Assembly: GCA_012845835.1 (NCBI GenBank) | Contig: JABAKD010000013.1 | Coordinates: forward strand, 8,223,128-8,287,127 | Source of the DNA: Undaria pinnatifida | Lineage: Eukaryota; Sar; Phaeophyceae; Laminariales; Alariaceae | Direction: 5' to 3' | Length of the DNA stretch: 64,000 bases | Shown: in pieces, positions 35,850-46,639 of the stretch | How the letters are laid out: every line of letters starts with the position of its first letter | Position numbering within the stretch: the first letter of the stretch is position 1 | Translations under genes and position numbers: made by a program | The notes under the pieces: model-generated | The model's database searches: none | Seen by the model: only the letters and a program-made list of their open reading frames with translations | What the model was told of the DNA's origin: nothing

Positions 35850-36868
35850 CCCTAACCGAGGAAAGGCCCAGTACAGACTTGACTACATACTGACACGGCA
35901 AGTGGATAGACGATTGGTACGTAATGTCACTGTGCGGACTCCACCCAGGGAGAACGCCGAGTCGGACCACAACCTCGTGATAGCAAGTATTCGCCTCTTA
36001 GGCCGCATCGCACCAAATCGTCCAAAGGTAGTTGTCAAAAGTCGGCGAGCTATTGATCTACAAAGATTAATGGCGGACCCGCATCTACGGATGAATTTGA
36101 CAAATGCGATAGCAGCCAACCTTGCCTCTCCGACACCCGGTACTAATGCCGGAAGCGTTGATGACATGGCCTCATTACTGACCGAGACGATACTGTCAAA
36201 CGCCGCCGACATAGCGCCCCCTACTCGGCGTAAACAAGTACCGAGGGGCTGGTGTGCGGCTGAGGAGACGAGAGCCGAGTTGAATGCACGATGGCAGGAT
36301 AGAGAAGACGCGAGGAAACGGGTCCGTTCTGCTCCAAACGATCGTGGTCTACGGCAAGCCTTGAAGGCGACCATCAAACAGCTGAAACGCACGCGGGCGG
36401 AAGCTGTTCAGAGGTTCTTCGAAGATTACGTTCGCCAACTCGAAGGGCGTATCCGAGAAGGTGATCATTTTGGCTTCTACAAACACCTCAAGGGGATGGA
36501 TGTGGAAGGGAAGAGGACGTTTAACTCGCAGTACATCAAGGACGAGGAAGGTCGATTGCTGCGGGATAACGTCCTCATCCGCGAGCGGTGGGTGAGGTGG
36601 TTTCACAAACTGCTCAACACCAAGTCGCCGAGCCTTGATCCAAGCATTGTGGGCGAGCTTAAGCAGTGACCCCCGTGCAGACCACTGGACGATGTCCCGT
36701 CTAGGTACGAAGTAGAGGAGGCGATCCGGGCGCTGGCGAACCGAAAGGCGGTAGGGCCCGATGGTCTCCCGGCCGAGGTCATGAAGGTTTTGGCCGACGA
36801 AGGAGAATTCAACACCCTCGGAAACTTCCACGATATCATCGTCGCTGTGTGGAGGGGGGGTGGCGTAC
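35850..36868 (+). pseudogene. LINE endonuclease end, linker and start of RT
   Basis: Contains RLDYIL and the terminal endonuclease motif ESDHNLV (SDH), then a charged linker of about 200 residues, then after an in-frame TGA (36667-36669) the RT entry motif AIRALANRKAVGPDGLPAE. The frame continues to VAVWRGGG where a MITE interrupts it. Apart from the TGA this stretch is open, so it is a recently degraded copy. Confidence 0.8.
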
Positions 36869-37356
36869 TGTTACGGTTACATTGTTACGGTTGATAGGAG
36901 TTGCACTTTTGGGAATGCGTTAGTCCCAATAGGTACTAGCAGTATGGTCCGTCTTGCAGGGTCCCCGTCTGGGAGCGACTGGTTCCTCGCCTCCCTCTGC
37001 TCTGTACTCCTTTGCTTGCCCTGAGTTAGCAATAATCCATAAAGCGAATACCGTATCCACGACCGGAGACCTTCTACTCCTTCTCACAAGCCACCTTCAA
37101 GGCTTACACTACCGCTGTTCAGGCTCAACCACCGAACTCGGTACCGATCGGGAGGCTGCTATCATCAGGTCGGTAGCAGTGCTTTGTAGGCTGGGTCCCT
37201 CTGGCACCTTCCTCTCTGTACAATGCACACAAGACCTAGGGTCCTGCCGCATGAATGGCTAGAGACCACTCAGACCCACATAGACATCGGATCCGCCTCT
37301 ATCCCTAGCCTCCCCTTCCGTAATATGGTGTCCAATCCGAGTTCGTAACCGTAACA
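36869..37356 (+). mobile_element. MITE with TGTTACGGTTAC TIRs and GTAC target duplication, copy 3
   Basis: 488 bp with perfect 12-bp terminal inverted repeats (TGTTACGGTTAC / GTAACCGTAACA), flanked by GTAC at 36865-36868 and 37357-37360. Skipping the element and one GTAC puts the RT reading frame back in register, which fixes the boundaries and shows it landed in an existing LINE. There is no ORF. The 4-bp palindromic target duplication is a useful superfamily clue. Confidence 0.93.
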
Positions 37357-38757
37357 GTACCCCAACAATGGAAAGATGCTACGATTAAGGTGCTTCACAA
37401 GAAAAAAGATCGGACTGAGTGTGGCAATTATCGTGGCATCTCCCTCGTGGCTCACGCCGGTAAAGTACTCCTCAAAGTCATCGCGGGTCGCCTGAGTGAC
37501 TATTGCGAACGCGAGAACATTCTGCCGGAGGAACAGTGTGGGTTCAGACCCCAACGCTCGACGGTTGACATGATGTTCGTAATACGACGACTGCAGGAAC
37601 TGGCGCGGAAGAAGGACACCCCCTTGTACATGTGCTTTATCGACCTCACCAAAGCATACGACTCCGTCGACCGAAGCCTTTTGTGGGATGTCCTTGCTCG
37701 TTTTGGCGTGCCACCGAGAATGCTCGCCGTCATCCGCCAATTCCACGACGGTATGCAAGCATGCGTGCCGCTGGATGATGGAGAGTGCTCGGATAAGTTC
37801 GACGTGGGGCAAGGTCTCAGGCAAGGATGCGTGCTCGCGCCACTGCTGTGCAACATGTTTTTCACTGCGGTACTGCGTGTGGCCGAGAAACGCTTCCTCG
37901 CTGATGCAGCCATCACGGACAACATGGTGCAGCTTCAACGAAAGAAGGAAGGCGAGAAGGGCGCTTCACGCACAGGCAAAGTCGACGGACGGAGGGGGAA
38001 GGAGGAGGAGGGGGTGCAGAGATTGTGGGGTATGCTGTACGCGGACGATGCGGGCATCGTATCGCGATCATCAGAAGGTCTGGAGAGGATGATGACGACG
38101 ATCGTGACTGCGTGTTCGTCGTTCGGGCTTACAGTATCCGAGGCAAAAACAGAGATAATGTGCCTGGAAACCAAAAGCGGGGGGAAGGTGTCCTTCACGA
38201 TCAATGCAGCCGGCCAGGTTTACAAACAAACAATCCAGTTTGTATACTTGGGCGGGGCTATCACCGCAGACAGAAACCTTAGCACTGAAATAACGCGGCG
38301 TCTTCAGAGGGCCTGGGCGTGTTTCCAGCGGTACAAGATGGAAATCAATGATCGCCCGGGTGTGCGTTTACGGTTGAAGGTGCGGTTGCTGAAAGCTGAG
38401 GTGGTCGAGACACTGCTGTACGGTTGCATGACGTGGAGCCCGAAGAAGCCTGACTATGACAGGCTACGTCGGGTTCACCGCTCCATGCTCCTCCGATGCC
38501 TTGGATGGCGGAAACGGAAGCGCGACGACCACACCCTATCGTACGCCGACGCGCTTGCCCAGACAGATTCCGAGAGCGTTGAGGTGATAGTGCGCAAACG
38601 GAGGATTTTGTTTGCGGGATTCGTGGCACGCATGGGGGAGGAGCGTCTGCCACAGAGGGTGATGTTTGGGGAGTTTGTTGGGGGTAAAGGCTACTCAGGG
38701 GGGCAAGAGAAAGACTGGATGGATCATCTGAGGAGGATATGTCGGTTTTTGGAATGA
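37357..38757 (+). pseudogene. LINE reverse transcriptase domain, largely open
   Basis: A frame of more than 450 codons holds the RT motifs in order: [35 protein letters not shown] (motif A Asp), [19 protein letters not shown] (motif B), [10 protein letters not shown] (motif C YADD) and [11 protein letters not shown]. Catalytic Asp residues are intact. It ends at a TGA after RICRFLE (38755-38757), but coding character continues in the same frame (GERLLRTLADGF, ELFMRNWHETERRKAAERR) to about 38940, so this stop is probably secondary. The enzyme would copy its own RNA at the nicked chromosomal target. Confidence 0.9.
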
Positions 38758-38931
38758 AATTCGAAGGATGGCGAAAGGCTGCTCAGAACGCTGGCAGATG
38801 GTTTCGAAGAAAGAGTAGAGGAGGGAGCCGAGTTGTTCATGCGGAATTGGCATGAAACGGAGAGACGCAAAGCTGCAGAGCGACGCGCAAAGGCTGCGGC
38901 AGTGTCATCCACCGTGGGCATCTCTAAGCGG

Positions 38932-39035
38932 CCGGGGGGAGGGGGAAGGGGGGGGGGCGGGGAGGGGACTGGGGGAGGGGGGGAGGGGGGAGGGGGAAAG
39001 GGAGGAAGGGGGGAGGGGCGGAAGGGGGAGCGTCA
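38932..39035 (+). repeat. G-rich tract with G-quadruplex potential
   Basis: Many runs of four to ten G on the plus strand, just after the LINE coding end. The glycine-rich translation is a by-product. From 39035 to 39235 there is a plain sequence that may be the LINE 3' UTR. Confidence 0.8.
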
Positions 39036-39234
39036 TGCCCAAGAGACTGAAGTCTGGGTTTGGCCATCGTCGTATTAAAAGTTGTGGGCTTTCTAATGGC
39101 CATCACAAGATAGCATAAGACCGCCCTGACTTCTTCGCCATGTTGCGTTCTCTCCCAGGTGCCATTGATGATGGACGTGATACCCTCTGTTAGCCCAATG
39201 CCATCCTTAGCCAGTTCCTAGGGTCTGCTAGTAT

Positions 39235-39445
39235 GACATTTTTCTTTCTTTTCTTTTTCCATTTCTTTTTTTTCTTTTTTTCTCTTCTTCCTTCCTTGCT
39301 TTCCTGTCTTTAAGACTTGTCTTTTCTTGCTTTTCTTGTCTTTTTCTTCTCTTAGCTTGCCTTTTTCGTCTTGTTTCGTTTTTTTCTTCTCTTTTCTTTC
39401 CTTTCCTTTATCTTCTTTTCTTTTCTTTGTTTCTTTTTCTCCAAT
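39235..39445 (-). repeat. Long T/C (polypyrimidine) tract
   Basis: About 210 bp almost purely T and C on the plus strand (TTTCTTTTC-type units). The Lys-rich frame on the minus strand is a composition artefact. Confidence 0.85.
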
Positions 39446-39785
39446 TGACTTATGCCTGTCGTGCGTATGCGTAGTGATAGATACTACGTGTAATATATAC
39501 GTGGTAGTCTTCCTTGGGTGGCAATCGGAATATTTGGTTTCTCCAGGCGTGAGTAGTGAGACGTATGCACCGGCCTGGACCTGGCACATCGTAGACTGAC
39601 TCCCGATTTCACTTTTATATATTTCTGGTGGAGGCATGAATTGCGTCAGCTGTGATATATGCGTGTACCACCTTGGGTTGTGTGTGTTTTTCCCTGGGGT
39701 ATTCCTCAGCTCCAGAGTGACTGGAGCCTGTCCTGTGACCACGGACTTGATTATGAGAGTTAATGTGAGAACAACAACAACAACA
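39446..39785 (+). repeat. LTR-like dispersed repeat, copy 2
   Basis: Near-identical, in inverted orientation, to 49610-49965. It ends in GAGAACAACAACAACAACAA and carries CCTTGGGTGGCAATCGG, TAGACTGACTCCCGATTTC and CCCTGGGGTATTCCTCAG. The end sequence (TGTTGTTGTTGTTGTTCTC on the other strand) would suit an LTR start. No linked pol was found. Confidence 0.6.
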
Positions 39786-39794
39786 AATCCTAAA

Positions 39795-40012
39795 ACCCGA
39801 ACGATCCCAAACCGCAACACAGGGGGTTATAAATCCTGCGAGGGGCGCTCTTTGGTCGAAGTTGATCCTTAACCCTACAAGCGGCAAGCCAGTTTTCATT
39901 GATTGCCTCACACACCCCACCCGCCCCACACACCGATATCACCTCCCCCTCCGAACGCTCTACATAATCACCACCCAGCCCTGTTGTAGGGCACGGACAC
40001 GAGGTAGATGTT
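39795..40012 (-). repeat. Inverted partial copy of the 0.8-kb repeat
   Basis: ACCCGAACGATCCCAAACCG through CGGACACGAGGTAGATG, the reverse complement of the last 215 bp of the unit at 27-28.6 kb. Confidence 0.8.
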
Positions 40013-40019
40013 ATATAAT

Positions 40020-41333
40020 TACAAGGGCTCCGCATGGGCGCCGGCATTCGCCGGCGCCCATGCTTCGGGTAGGGCAGGGCAGCACTTCGACCACTTAAGG
40101 TGTAGCTGTCAGATTTGGCATGCACTGAACTTTCAAGTAATGCCAAGAGTTTAATACGAACATGGGGTTATGAAAGTCTTGCTTTGACAGAAAAAAAAAC
40201 GTAACATTATACAACAAAGAAGGCAAGGATAGGCGAAACACACTATCTATGTTAAATAAGCCGTCAAGTAAAAGTTGGCGTCTATCAAACAAAAATACCG
40301 CAAAGAGTATTATTGAGAACCTGCGTCGCCTCTAGGCGAAACAAAAGAGGCCTTGGCATTAATGAAGAGACTGCACTGCTGTCCCCGTTGCAATGGAGGT
40401 TCGAAGTCGACAGGATGCAAAGTCGGTTTGCATCAAACGTCGACATGGGGCCATGTCAGCCGGCGAGGTTTTGGAAGAAGATTGCTTTGTTTGTTACGTG
40501 AAGGCTGTCGCATTGATTGGTCTGCGTGGTTGCGGGCGAGGAGGAAAACGAAGAAGAGGAGGGCGATTTCTCGTTGAGGCGGCGTTGTCTGAGATAGGTG
40601 CGGGGGTGGCTTTGCTCGTACGGGAGGTTGGCGTAGCGCTTCTTCTTTGTTTTTTTCTCGAGAAGGCGGGATATGTGTGTCTGCTATCTTTTCTTCGTGG
40701 GTGCTTTCACGTTGTCGAAATCGGACGCGTCCCCTCAATACATAATATCCGGAGTGTCTCTACCATGACGACTGCTGATGGTGCCGTGCGTATTTCCTAG
40801 AGACTGACATATTATTTACTGGTAGAAATAATCATATATCTTTCTTTGCAACATTTTTTTTCTTCATCCCATTTATTATCCCCGCACCATTCTCGCGATC
40901 CCTCCCAGTAGTAACTCAGATCCGGGGTCACATAGCGGGCCCTCCTCTTCCCTCCCCACTTCGGCACGTACGTGCCTTCATTTTTACCGCGAGGAGAATC
41001 GAGCATTTTCTTCCCTCGTCGACTCGCGTCGAACCAACCCACGCTGCTAGGCGCTCTCAGCAGTTGATCTCTTTTTTTTATTGCATTTTTGCAAGTTAAG
41101 TCATATTTCATCGTGGTGTCGAACTCAAGGACAACCAAACGTTGGAGGTATTCGAGGGTAAAACCACTAGACCACCGGGGCGGCCGGCTGACAATTGATT
41201 AAAACAAAACAGGATCTTTGCATAGAGATTACATTCCCTCCCCCATATTGTATGATATTCCGATGGTTGACGCGACATAGAATAAAGCGCCTAATACCTA
41301 AATATCAGCCTACGCGGAGTTTTAGATATCATG
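40020..41333 (-). mobile_element. 1.3-kb Helitron-like non-autonomous element, copy 1
   Basis: About 95% similar to 47875-49191, with both copies ending at the same bases and no target duplication. Near the left edge (40032-40063) is a perfect 14-bp stem, GCATGGGCGCCGGC with a 4-nt loop, 11 nt from the end. On the minus strand this is a 3' hairpin followed by GGAGCCCTTGT, similar in layout to a Helitron 3' end (hairpin then CTRR), though the last bases are CTTG. A shared open frame (40393-40800) is present in both copies, but amino-acid changes look unconstrained. Confidence 0.6.
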
Positions 41334-42164
41334 CCAAACTAAACGCAAAATAATGTAAAAGCCGAATTATTAGAGCGATCTACTACTGCTATAAAACCAG
41401 AAGAAAATATCTATTCATTATTTGCGCGGTCGCAATTCGGCTGGTCATTTGCGTCATGTACGTTGTCTAGCAGATATTTTATTTGTCCGTGAAGGGTGTC
41501 CGTCTATTTTTGCTTCCTAATAAAGTTGTATTCCCGTTTTCGTTGCCAGCCGTAGGTACCCTTGCGCAGATAGATAGATGTCGTATTACGCACATTCGTC
41601 TACGAAAAGCACGCCATCGTTAACGCGTTATTTGTTTAGTTCTTTTTGTAGGTTGTCCGTCGTTGTTGTACTAATAATACCTTATCAGACTGTAAGTAGA
41701 TCTAATTTCTTCATGTATGTGCGAACTCACCCGACGAAGTTGTTTCATACACATTCTTATACAGTTAGTAACTCCTCCTCCAGAATGTTTTTGCGTAAGG
41801 TCGCGCAAAGGAACGGTTTTGAGCCAATCTGTACCTGCAGACCAAGCAATCTCAAAATGATGGAATACTCCAACAGCACCAAACGCAATAGTATAAAAAG
41901 CCGCATTATTTGAGCGATCTACTACTGGTATAACACGCGTTCTTCTGGACGTATCATGTGTCGTCTTGCAGCCACACCTTCAGCCACATGGCCTGCACGC
42001 ACACTGCAGTACATGACAGCCCAACGGCACACACGCAACCAACCGCTGCACGTATGAAGCCTACAGCGCGGCACCATGAATAACGGATGACCGCGACGGC
42101 TTGATTAGCACCCTCTTGCAAAGTTGTATTTGCGGAAACATTATCAAGTACCGTTTGTATATAT
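41334..42164. other. Noncoding spacer
   Basis: I see no supported gene. A 60-bp motif with GAGCGATCTACTACTG.TATAA is present twice (about 41365-41395 and 41905-41935). Confidence 0.35.
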
Positions 42165-42725
42165 ATGATGCCAATTTTGTAAATCGTCCAGGCGCGTGCA
42201 ATTAAATGCCTGGTGCACAATCTGTAACCAAACATCGAAAAGTTGCACCATGCACCGCAAAATTCCGAACATTATCAAGTACCTATTTCTTGGAAACATT
42301 ATTACGTACGGTTTGGAAATGATGCCAATTTCATAAATCATGCAGGCGCGTGCAATTAAACACACCTGGTGCGCAATCTGTAACCAAACAATAGAAAGTT
42401 GCACATGCCACCGCAAAATTCCAAACATTATCACGTACCGTTTGGAAATGATGCCAATTTTGTAAATCATTCAGGCGTTGCAGCCATTAAGAATCAACAA
42501 TTTTTCCAAAATTCCTCCTCGACACTCGCACGCTCGTTTCGCTCGGCGCCCGTCCGCGTTCACGTCGATGTGCGGAACGGACACGGCAGGGCGAGGGGCG
42601 TTGGAGCCGCCCCCCGAAGGCGGCGCTCGAACCAAGCCATATTCGACCGAGAAATCCAGTTCCGCGAATCGCATACTTAGGCCGAGACAAAAAACTCCGG
42701 ACCAAAGTCCATGACACCAAGGAAT
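42165..42725 (+). repeat. Composite dispersed repeat, copy 2, with tandem 5' part
   Basis: Two to three imperfect copies of a block of about 150 bp (GATGCCAATTT.TAAATC, GGCGCGTGCAATTAAA, CAATCTGTAACCAAACA) precede the GC-rich part shared with 14.65-15.15 and 51.5-51.86 kb (CGTTCACGTCGATGTGCGGA, GGAGCCGCCCCCCGAAGGCG). Confidence 0.7.
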
Positions 42726-42763
42726 GGCTCTATATTCAAGGAATGATTTTATATATGTTTATA

Positions 42764-43588
42764 TAAATAGGGTGGTTGTAGAGTAAATCGAGAGTGTATA
42801 ACGCCTTCCAGGTCCGATGGGAACAATGCCTGCAATGTAATTGGAAACCTTTTTTTTCCATCACGCTATATTAGTATGCCCACCACGAATTTCTGGGAAA
42901 ATTCTTGGCGGAAATTTCCGGCAACATTTTTGCATAACTGATGTGACAGCAGGAATCAATGCGCCTTCTTCGTAGATCGGGATGTTGTGTCCTAAAACTG
43001 GGGGACAGACGGCATGCATCTTGTGTGGGCAATCCTCGAGATGCATTGGAGTAGTGTCACCGTGTGCGCACGCACGTGCGCGCCTCCTCACAGAACTTCA
43101 CCCGTGCTGCTGTCCGGCAGCCTTTCACACGAGGTTGCCATCTGCCGCTAGGACGCGGCAGCGCACGATTGTAACGTAGAACGCGAGACACATTCGTACA
43201 TGATGAGTAAAACAAGGGCGGGCGTGTGGCGACACACACAACCGAAGACAAGAGCACGGATGTGTATGTCGACAAACGCGGAGACACAGCAGCAGCAGCT
43301 TTAAGTAGCAGTAGCCCACCACAGCACAGCCGAGAGAGGGCCCTCCCGGCCTAGCTATGGTGGCGCAGCCGCATCTACCTCGTGTCCGTGCCCTACAGGG
43401 CTGGGTGGTGATTGATGTAGAGCGTTTGTAGGCCGAGGTGATATCGTTGTGTGGGGCGGGTGGGGTGTGCGAGGCAATCAATGAAAAATGGCTTGCTGCT
43501 TGCAGGATTAAGGATCAACTTCAACCGAAGAGCCCCCCTCGCAGGATATATAACCCCCTGTGTTGCCGTTTGGGATCGTTCGGGTTTA
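42764..43588 (+). repeat. 0.8-kb repeat, copy 3
   Basis: Same 5' flank (AGGGTGGTTGTAGAGTAAATC), start (GTGTATAACGCC), landmarks and end (GGGATCGTTCGGGTTTA) as the tandem pair at 26.9-28.6 kb. Confidence 0.8.
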
Positions 43589-43929
43589 ATTCGGTACAGA
43601 TAGATGTACCGCACAGCTTGCAAAGTTGAGTTTCAACCACGGCACGTATCAATCGGTCGCGTACTCACAGCTGACGTTTTTCAATACCACGAAATCGTCC
43701 TGCTGATCCTGACAACATCCAGGGGAGTCACCGACCTATATCCTTATCTGATATCCTTCATGAGGATCAAATATAAAACACGCGCGAACGACCTTCCGTA
43801 AATTTTGTGCAACGAACTGTTAAAAAGTTGTAGGGCCCGAGTTAACGAGGAACTTGCCCAATCGAATTTCGATTTTCTTTTTTATTTAGACCAACTATTA
43901 TGGGAAAATTTTCAGCGATTATTTCTCTC

Positions 43930-44062
43930 TTTACCACGGATCTCCGACGCCAAAAATAAAAAATCACTCATATAGTATATTACGAGTACCAACAACGCAG
44001 CTTGCAAAGATGAGTATTGACCTGAAATTCGTCAAACTCACGGCTGACGTCCTTGAAAATTA
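43930..44062 (-). mobile_element. Approximately 155-bp MITE-like repeat, inverted copy
   Basis: AATAAAAAATCACTCATATA through GTCCTTGAAAATTAGTTAT, the reverse complement of most of 45127-45283. A shorter related piece lies at 43605-43670. The intervening 43671-43930 is AT-rich noncoding DNA. Confidence 0.7.
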
Positions 44063-44079
44063 GTTATATATAAAAAAAA

Positions 44080-44326
44080 AAAGCCATCCATTCATTGTGG
44101 GACCAGAAAATTTAATCATCGTTATTTCTGGGTTCAGAAATAATCGAGGCCAAAAATCAGCGGATTTGTTGATTTCTGATGAGCCCAGAAACAACAACTA
44201 ATAATTATTTTAATTAACAGCTCTTCTTCCAACCTCTCAGAACTGGGATTTTTTTACTTTTGGATACTACCTCTCTCGTACCAAGTATCACATGTCACCA
44301 CTGCCCATACTGTACCTGGTATGATA
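44080..44326 (+). repeat. Approximately 245-bp dispersed repeat, copy 1
   Basis: Matches 59328-59560 in inverted orientation (landmarks GCCATCCATTCATTGTGGGA, CCTCTCAGAACTGGGATT and ACCAAGTATCACATGTCA). It ends at the 3' end of the adjacent gypsy remnant. Confidence 0.7.
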
Positions 44327-46590
44327 CCGTTCTGCTGTACAGGCCACACGCCGACGAGCGTCCGAACCGGGCAAGTCGGAAGGGAGATCCAAATAGAGGA
44401 GGTTGCTCCCGAGCGGCGAACCGTCCGGAGTGTCGGCGTCGGAGCAGGGACCGACTGCCAGGATCTTGTACGGGCCCGTCCAGTTAAGCGCGAGTTTGGC
44501 CTTGAGTACCTTGGCGTCGGTGTTCGCCTTCACACCCTGGCGGATGGTGGAGAGGTAGAATTGTACACCCATGCCCAACCACCCGTAGTGAAGTTAGGTG
44601 CCGGACGCAGCGCGTCGGCGAGGGCGGAGTTTCTGCGGATAACACGGGAAACGGTGAGGGCGTGGTTTGCGCGGACAATGTCGTTCGCGCGCTTTTGCCG
44701 GTCGGTGGCCAAGTCGCAATAGGCCAGGTGGTCATGGGCCAGACTCTGGTGTCCCACGACACCAGTGCGGTCAAAAACCGTCAGGGGGAGCCGTGGGAGT
44801 CTGCCCATGTGGACCTCGTTGGGCGCCAGACCCGTCACCGCGCTGACGGAATTGTTGTAAGCGAATTCTACGTGGGGCAGATGCAAGTCCCAATCAATCG
44901 TCTTGTCGCTCGTTGACGACTATAGCCAGCATTTGGGCCACAGTGTGGTTTACCCGCTTAACGCCCCCGTTACAGTTGGGATGATAAGAGCTTGTAGCAA
45001 GCTTGTGCACCACCAACAACTGATATACAGCTTGTGAAAGCTTGGAGCAGAACTGAAATCCGTTGTCCGAGAGTATGGTGCGCGGGCACCCCCACAACAA
45101 GGGGATGTATTATTGGTTTACCAGGATATTTTATAACTAATTTTCAAGGACGTCAGCCGTGAGTTCGACGAATTTCAGGTCAATACTCATCTTCGCAAGC
45201 TGCGTTGTTGGTACTCGTAATATACTATATGGGTGATTTTTTATTGGGAGGTGTCCTATTTTTCGTCCACTATTGGCTGTACCCTCCGCGGTGAACTCAG
45301 CGGCAGTGACGGGGAACATGTCGGCCCGACGACTGAAGCGATCGGTGAACAGCAGGATGTAGGTGTTGCCTCGTGGTGTGACCGGAAGGGGCCGAAGTAG
45401 TCAACACTGACGGCGACATCTGGACCTTCCGGTAGAGGCATTGACATGATGGGCCAGCGGGCAGTCAGCCGTGGGGTTTTCCACGCTTGGCACTTCAAGC
45501 AGTGACGAAGCCACCACCGGGTGCACACATTCATGCCAATCCACCAATAAAACCGCTCCAGCATGCGCAACGTGCGCGTGGTGCCAAGGTGACAAGAGGC
45601 CGTCGGGTGTCAAGCTTGCATGGTCCAAAGGCGCATGAGCAGGGGAACCTAGATGCGAACTGGCTCGTCGTTTAGCAAGCAAGTCGCCCACAGAGATGGG
45701 TTTGCCAGACCTTGTTTGCGGCAGTGTCGGGTTACGGACGAGTAGGACGATGTCGTCGTCGGTTGTATGTAGTCGACCCTTACCCGCCAGCTCCTTGATG
45801 TCTGAGAGAGATGGACGCTTGTGCGAGGGGTAGCACGCCAAAAAGTCGGGCGGCAGGACCGATGGCCGGCCGATAGAGACGTAACGCATAATGGCGTGGC
45901 ACGTCGGCTCAGTGTGCTGCTCTCGCTTCCAATCGGCATGTGAATAACGCGCGACGGAATCAGCGAACCGCAATTCAGCAGCGTCGCCGTGGGCGTCCGA
46001 CCTTGTATGTGCAGTCGGCGTGTCACCAGGAGAAGGCGTGAGCTGTAAAAGAGGAGTTCTCATATAGGCTCTGCGTGGTCGCGGTCGGACGGTAGTGGCA
46101 CCGTGCGGACCGGCGAGTCGGCAAGAGCAGGGGTCGCGGCGGCGGGTGGAGCCGGCCGCGGCCGTGGGACTCGCGGCGGGGTTGTACCTCGTCTGGAAGA
46201 TGGCCGAGGGGCCCCGCCGGGCCCGAATCCATAATCTACAGCGGGGGTGCATTACCCGTTGTTGTCGCTGGTCGTCGGCGCGTCGTCGACGACGGAGGGG
46301 CTGGAGTGCCAAGCAAGGCGGAGACGGACACAGTCGAACCGGTGGTCGCGGCGGGTGCCAACTCCTGTGTAGAACTCCGGGGTAGAGAAGTCGGCTGTGC
46401 GATGGGCGTCGCTGCAGCCAGGGCTTCTGCGGAGCCCTTGCCGCCCTTGATGGGTATGGCAAAAATCGAAGCGGAAACGGCGTCAGCGGCAGGCGAAATC
46501 GACCCGCGGCCGGTACAGTCGTCGGTAGTGGCGACGGCGGCAGAAACACGAGCGACGAATCTCCCCGGGGAAGTAGAAAGGCCATCAATC
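44288..46590 (-). pseudogene. Ty3/gypsy pol remnant 1 (integrase region)
   Basis: On the minus strand, in order: a spacer with ADWKREQHTEPTCHAIMRY; the integrase zinc-finger half with RFYWWIGMNVCTRWWLRHCLKC; catalytic core SVDYFGPF and ILSDNGFQF; YHPNCNGGVKR; EFAYNNSVSAVTGLAPNEV; and a C-terminal KLALNWTGPYKILAV segment. Frames change at least three times. A MITE-like insert interrupts the core at 45127-45283. The third catalytic residue, Glu in the usual H-P-x(3)-G-x(2)-E-R context, reads Lys. Integrase normally inserts the element's cDNA into nuclear DNA; this one is dead. The GC-rich proline-rich frame upstream of the linker (46100-46590) is not recognisable. Confidence 0.85.
45127..45283 (+). 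mobile_element. Approximately 155-bp MITE-like repeat inserted in gypsy integrase
   Basis: Comparison with the second gypsy copy shows that the insert splits the integrase core between TAEGTA and ILVNQYIPL. The flanks share TAT, giving a 2-3 bp (TA or TAT) target duplication. The insert runs from TTTTATAACTAATTTTC to TTTTTCGTCCAC and is nearly identical to 11251-11402. Confidence 0.8.
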
Positions 46591-46639
46591 CTTATACCTG
46601 GCTCGTGTGTGCGAAAATCGTGAAATGCGGTAGAGGTGA

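Larger units (their letters stand above)
35428..39060 (+). mobile_element. Non-LTR retrotransposon (LINE), 5'-truncated and interrupted
   Basis: The element comprises an APE-type endonuclease remnant, a linker and a reverse transcriptase on the plus strand. At least two frameshifts lie near 35770 and 35850, in-frame TGAs lie at 36667 and 38755, and a MITE sits at 36869-37356. The N-terminal half of the endonuclease is missing. The 3' end runs into a G-rich tract and a probable short 3' UTR up to about 39230. Clade assignment would need a phylogeny; the C-terminal region after RT resembles other LINEs with a basic helical tail. Confidence 0.85.

Noticed and set aside
39218-39820. Lys/Glu-rich 200-residue protein
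   Set aside because: It is the reverse complement of a T/C tract joined to an LTR-like repeat.
40393-40800. 135-residue ORF conserved in both Helitron-like copies as a functional gene
   Set aside because: The copies are about 95% identical overall, replacement changes are as common as silent ones, and no family is recognisable.
45401-46588. 395-residue minus-strand frame as one intact protein
   Set aside because: Only the middle (about 45650-45960) matches the gypsy linker; the proline/arginine-rich first part and the frameshifted end look like GC-driven open frame.
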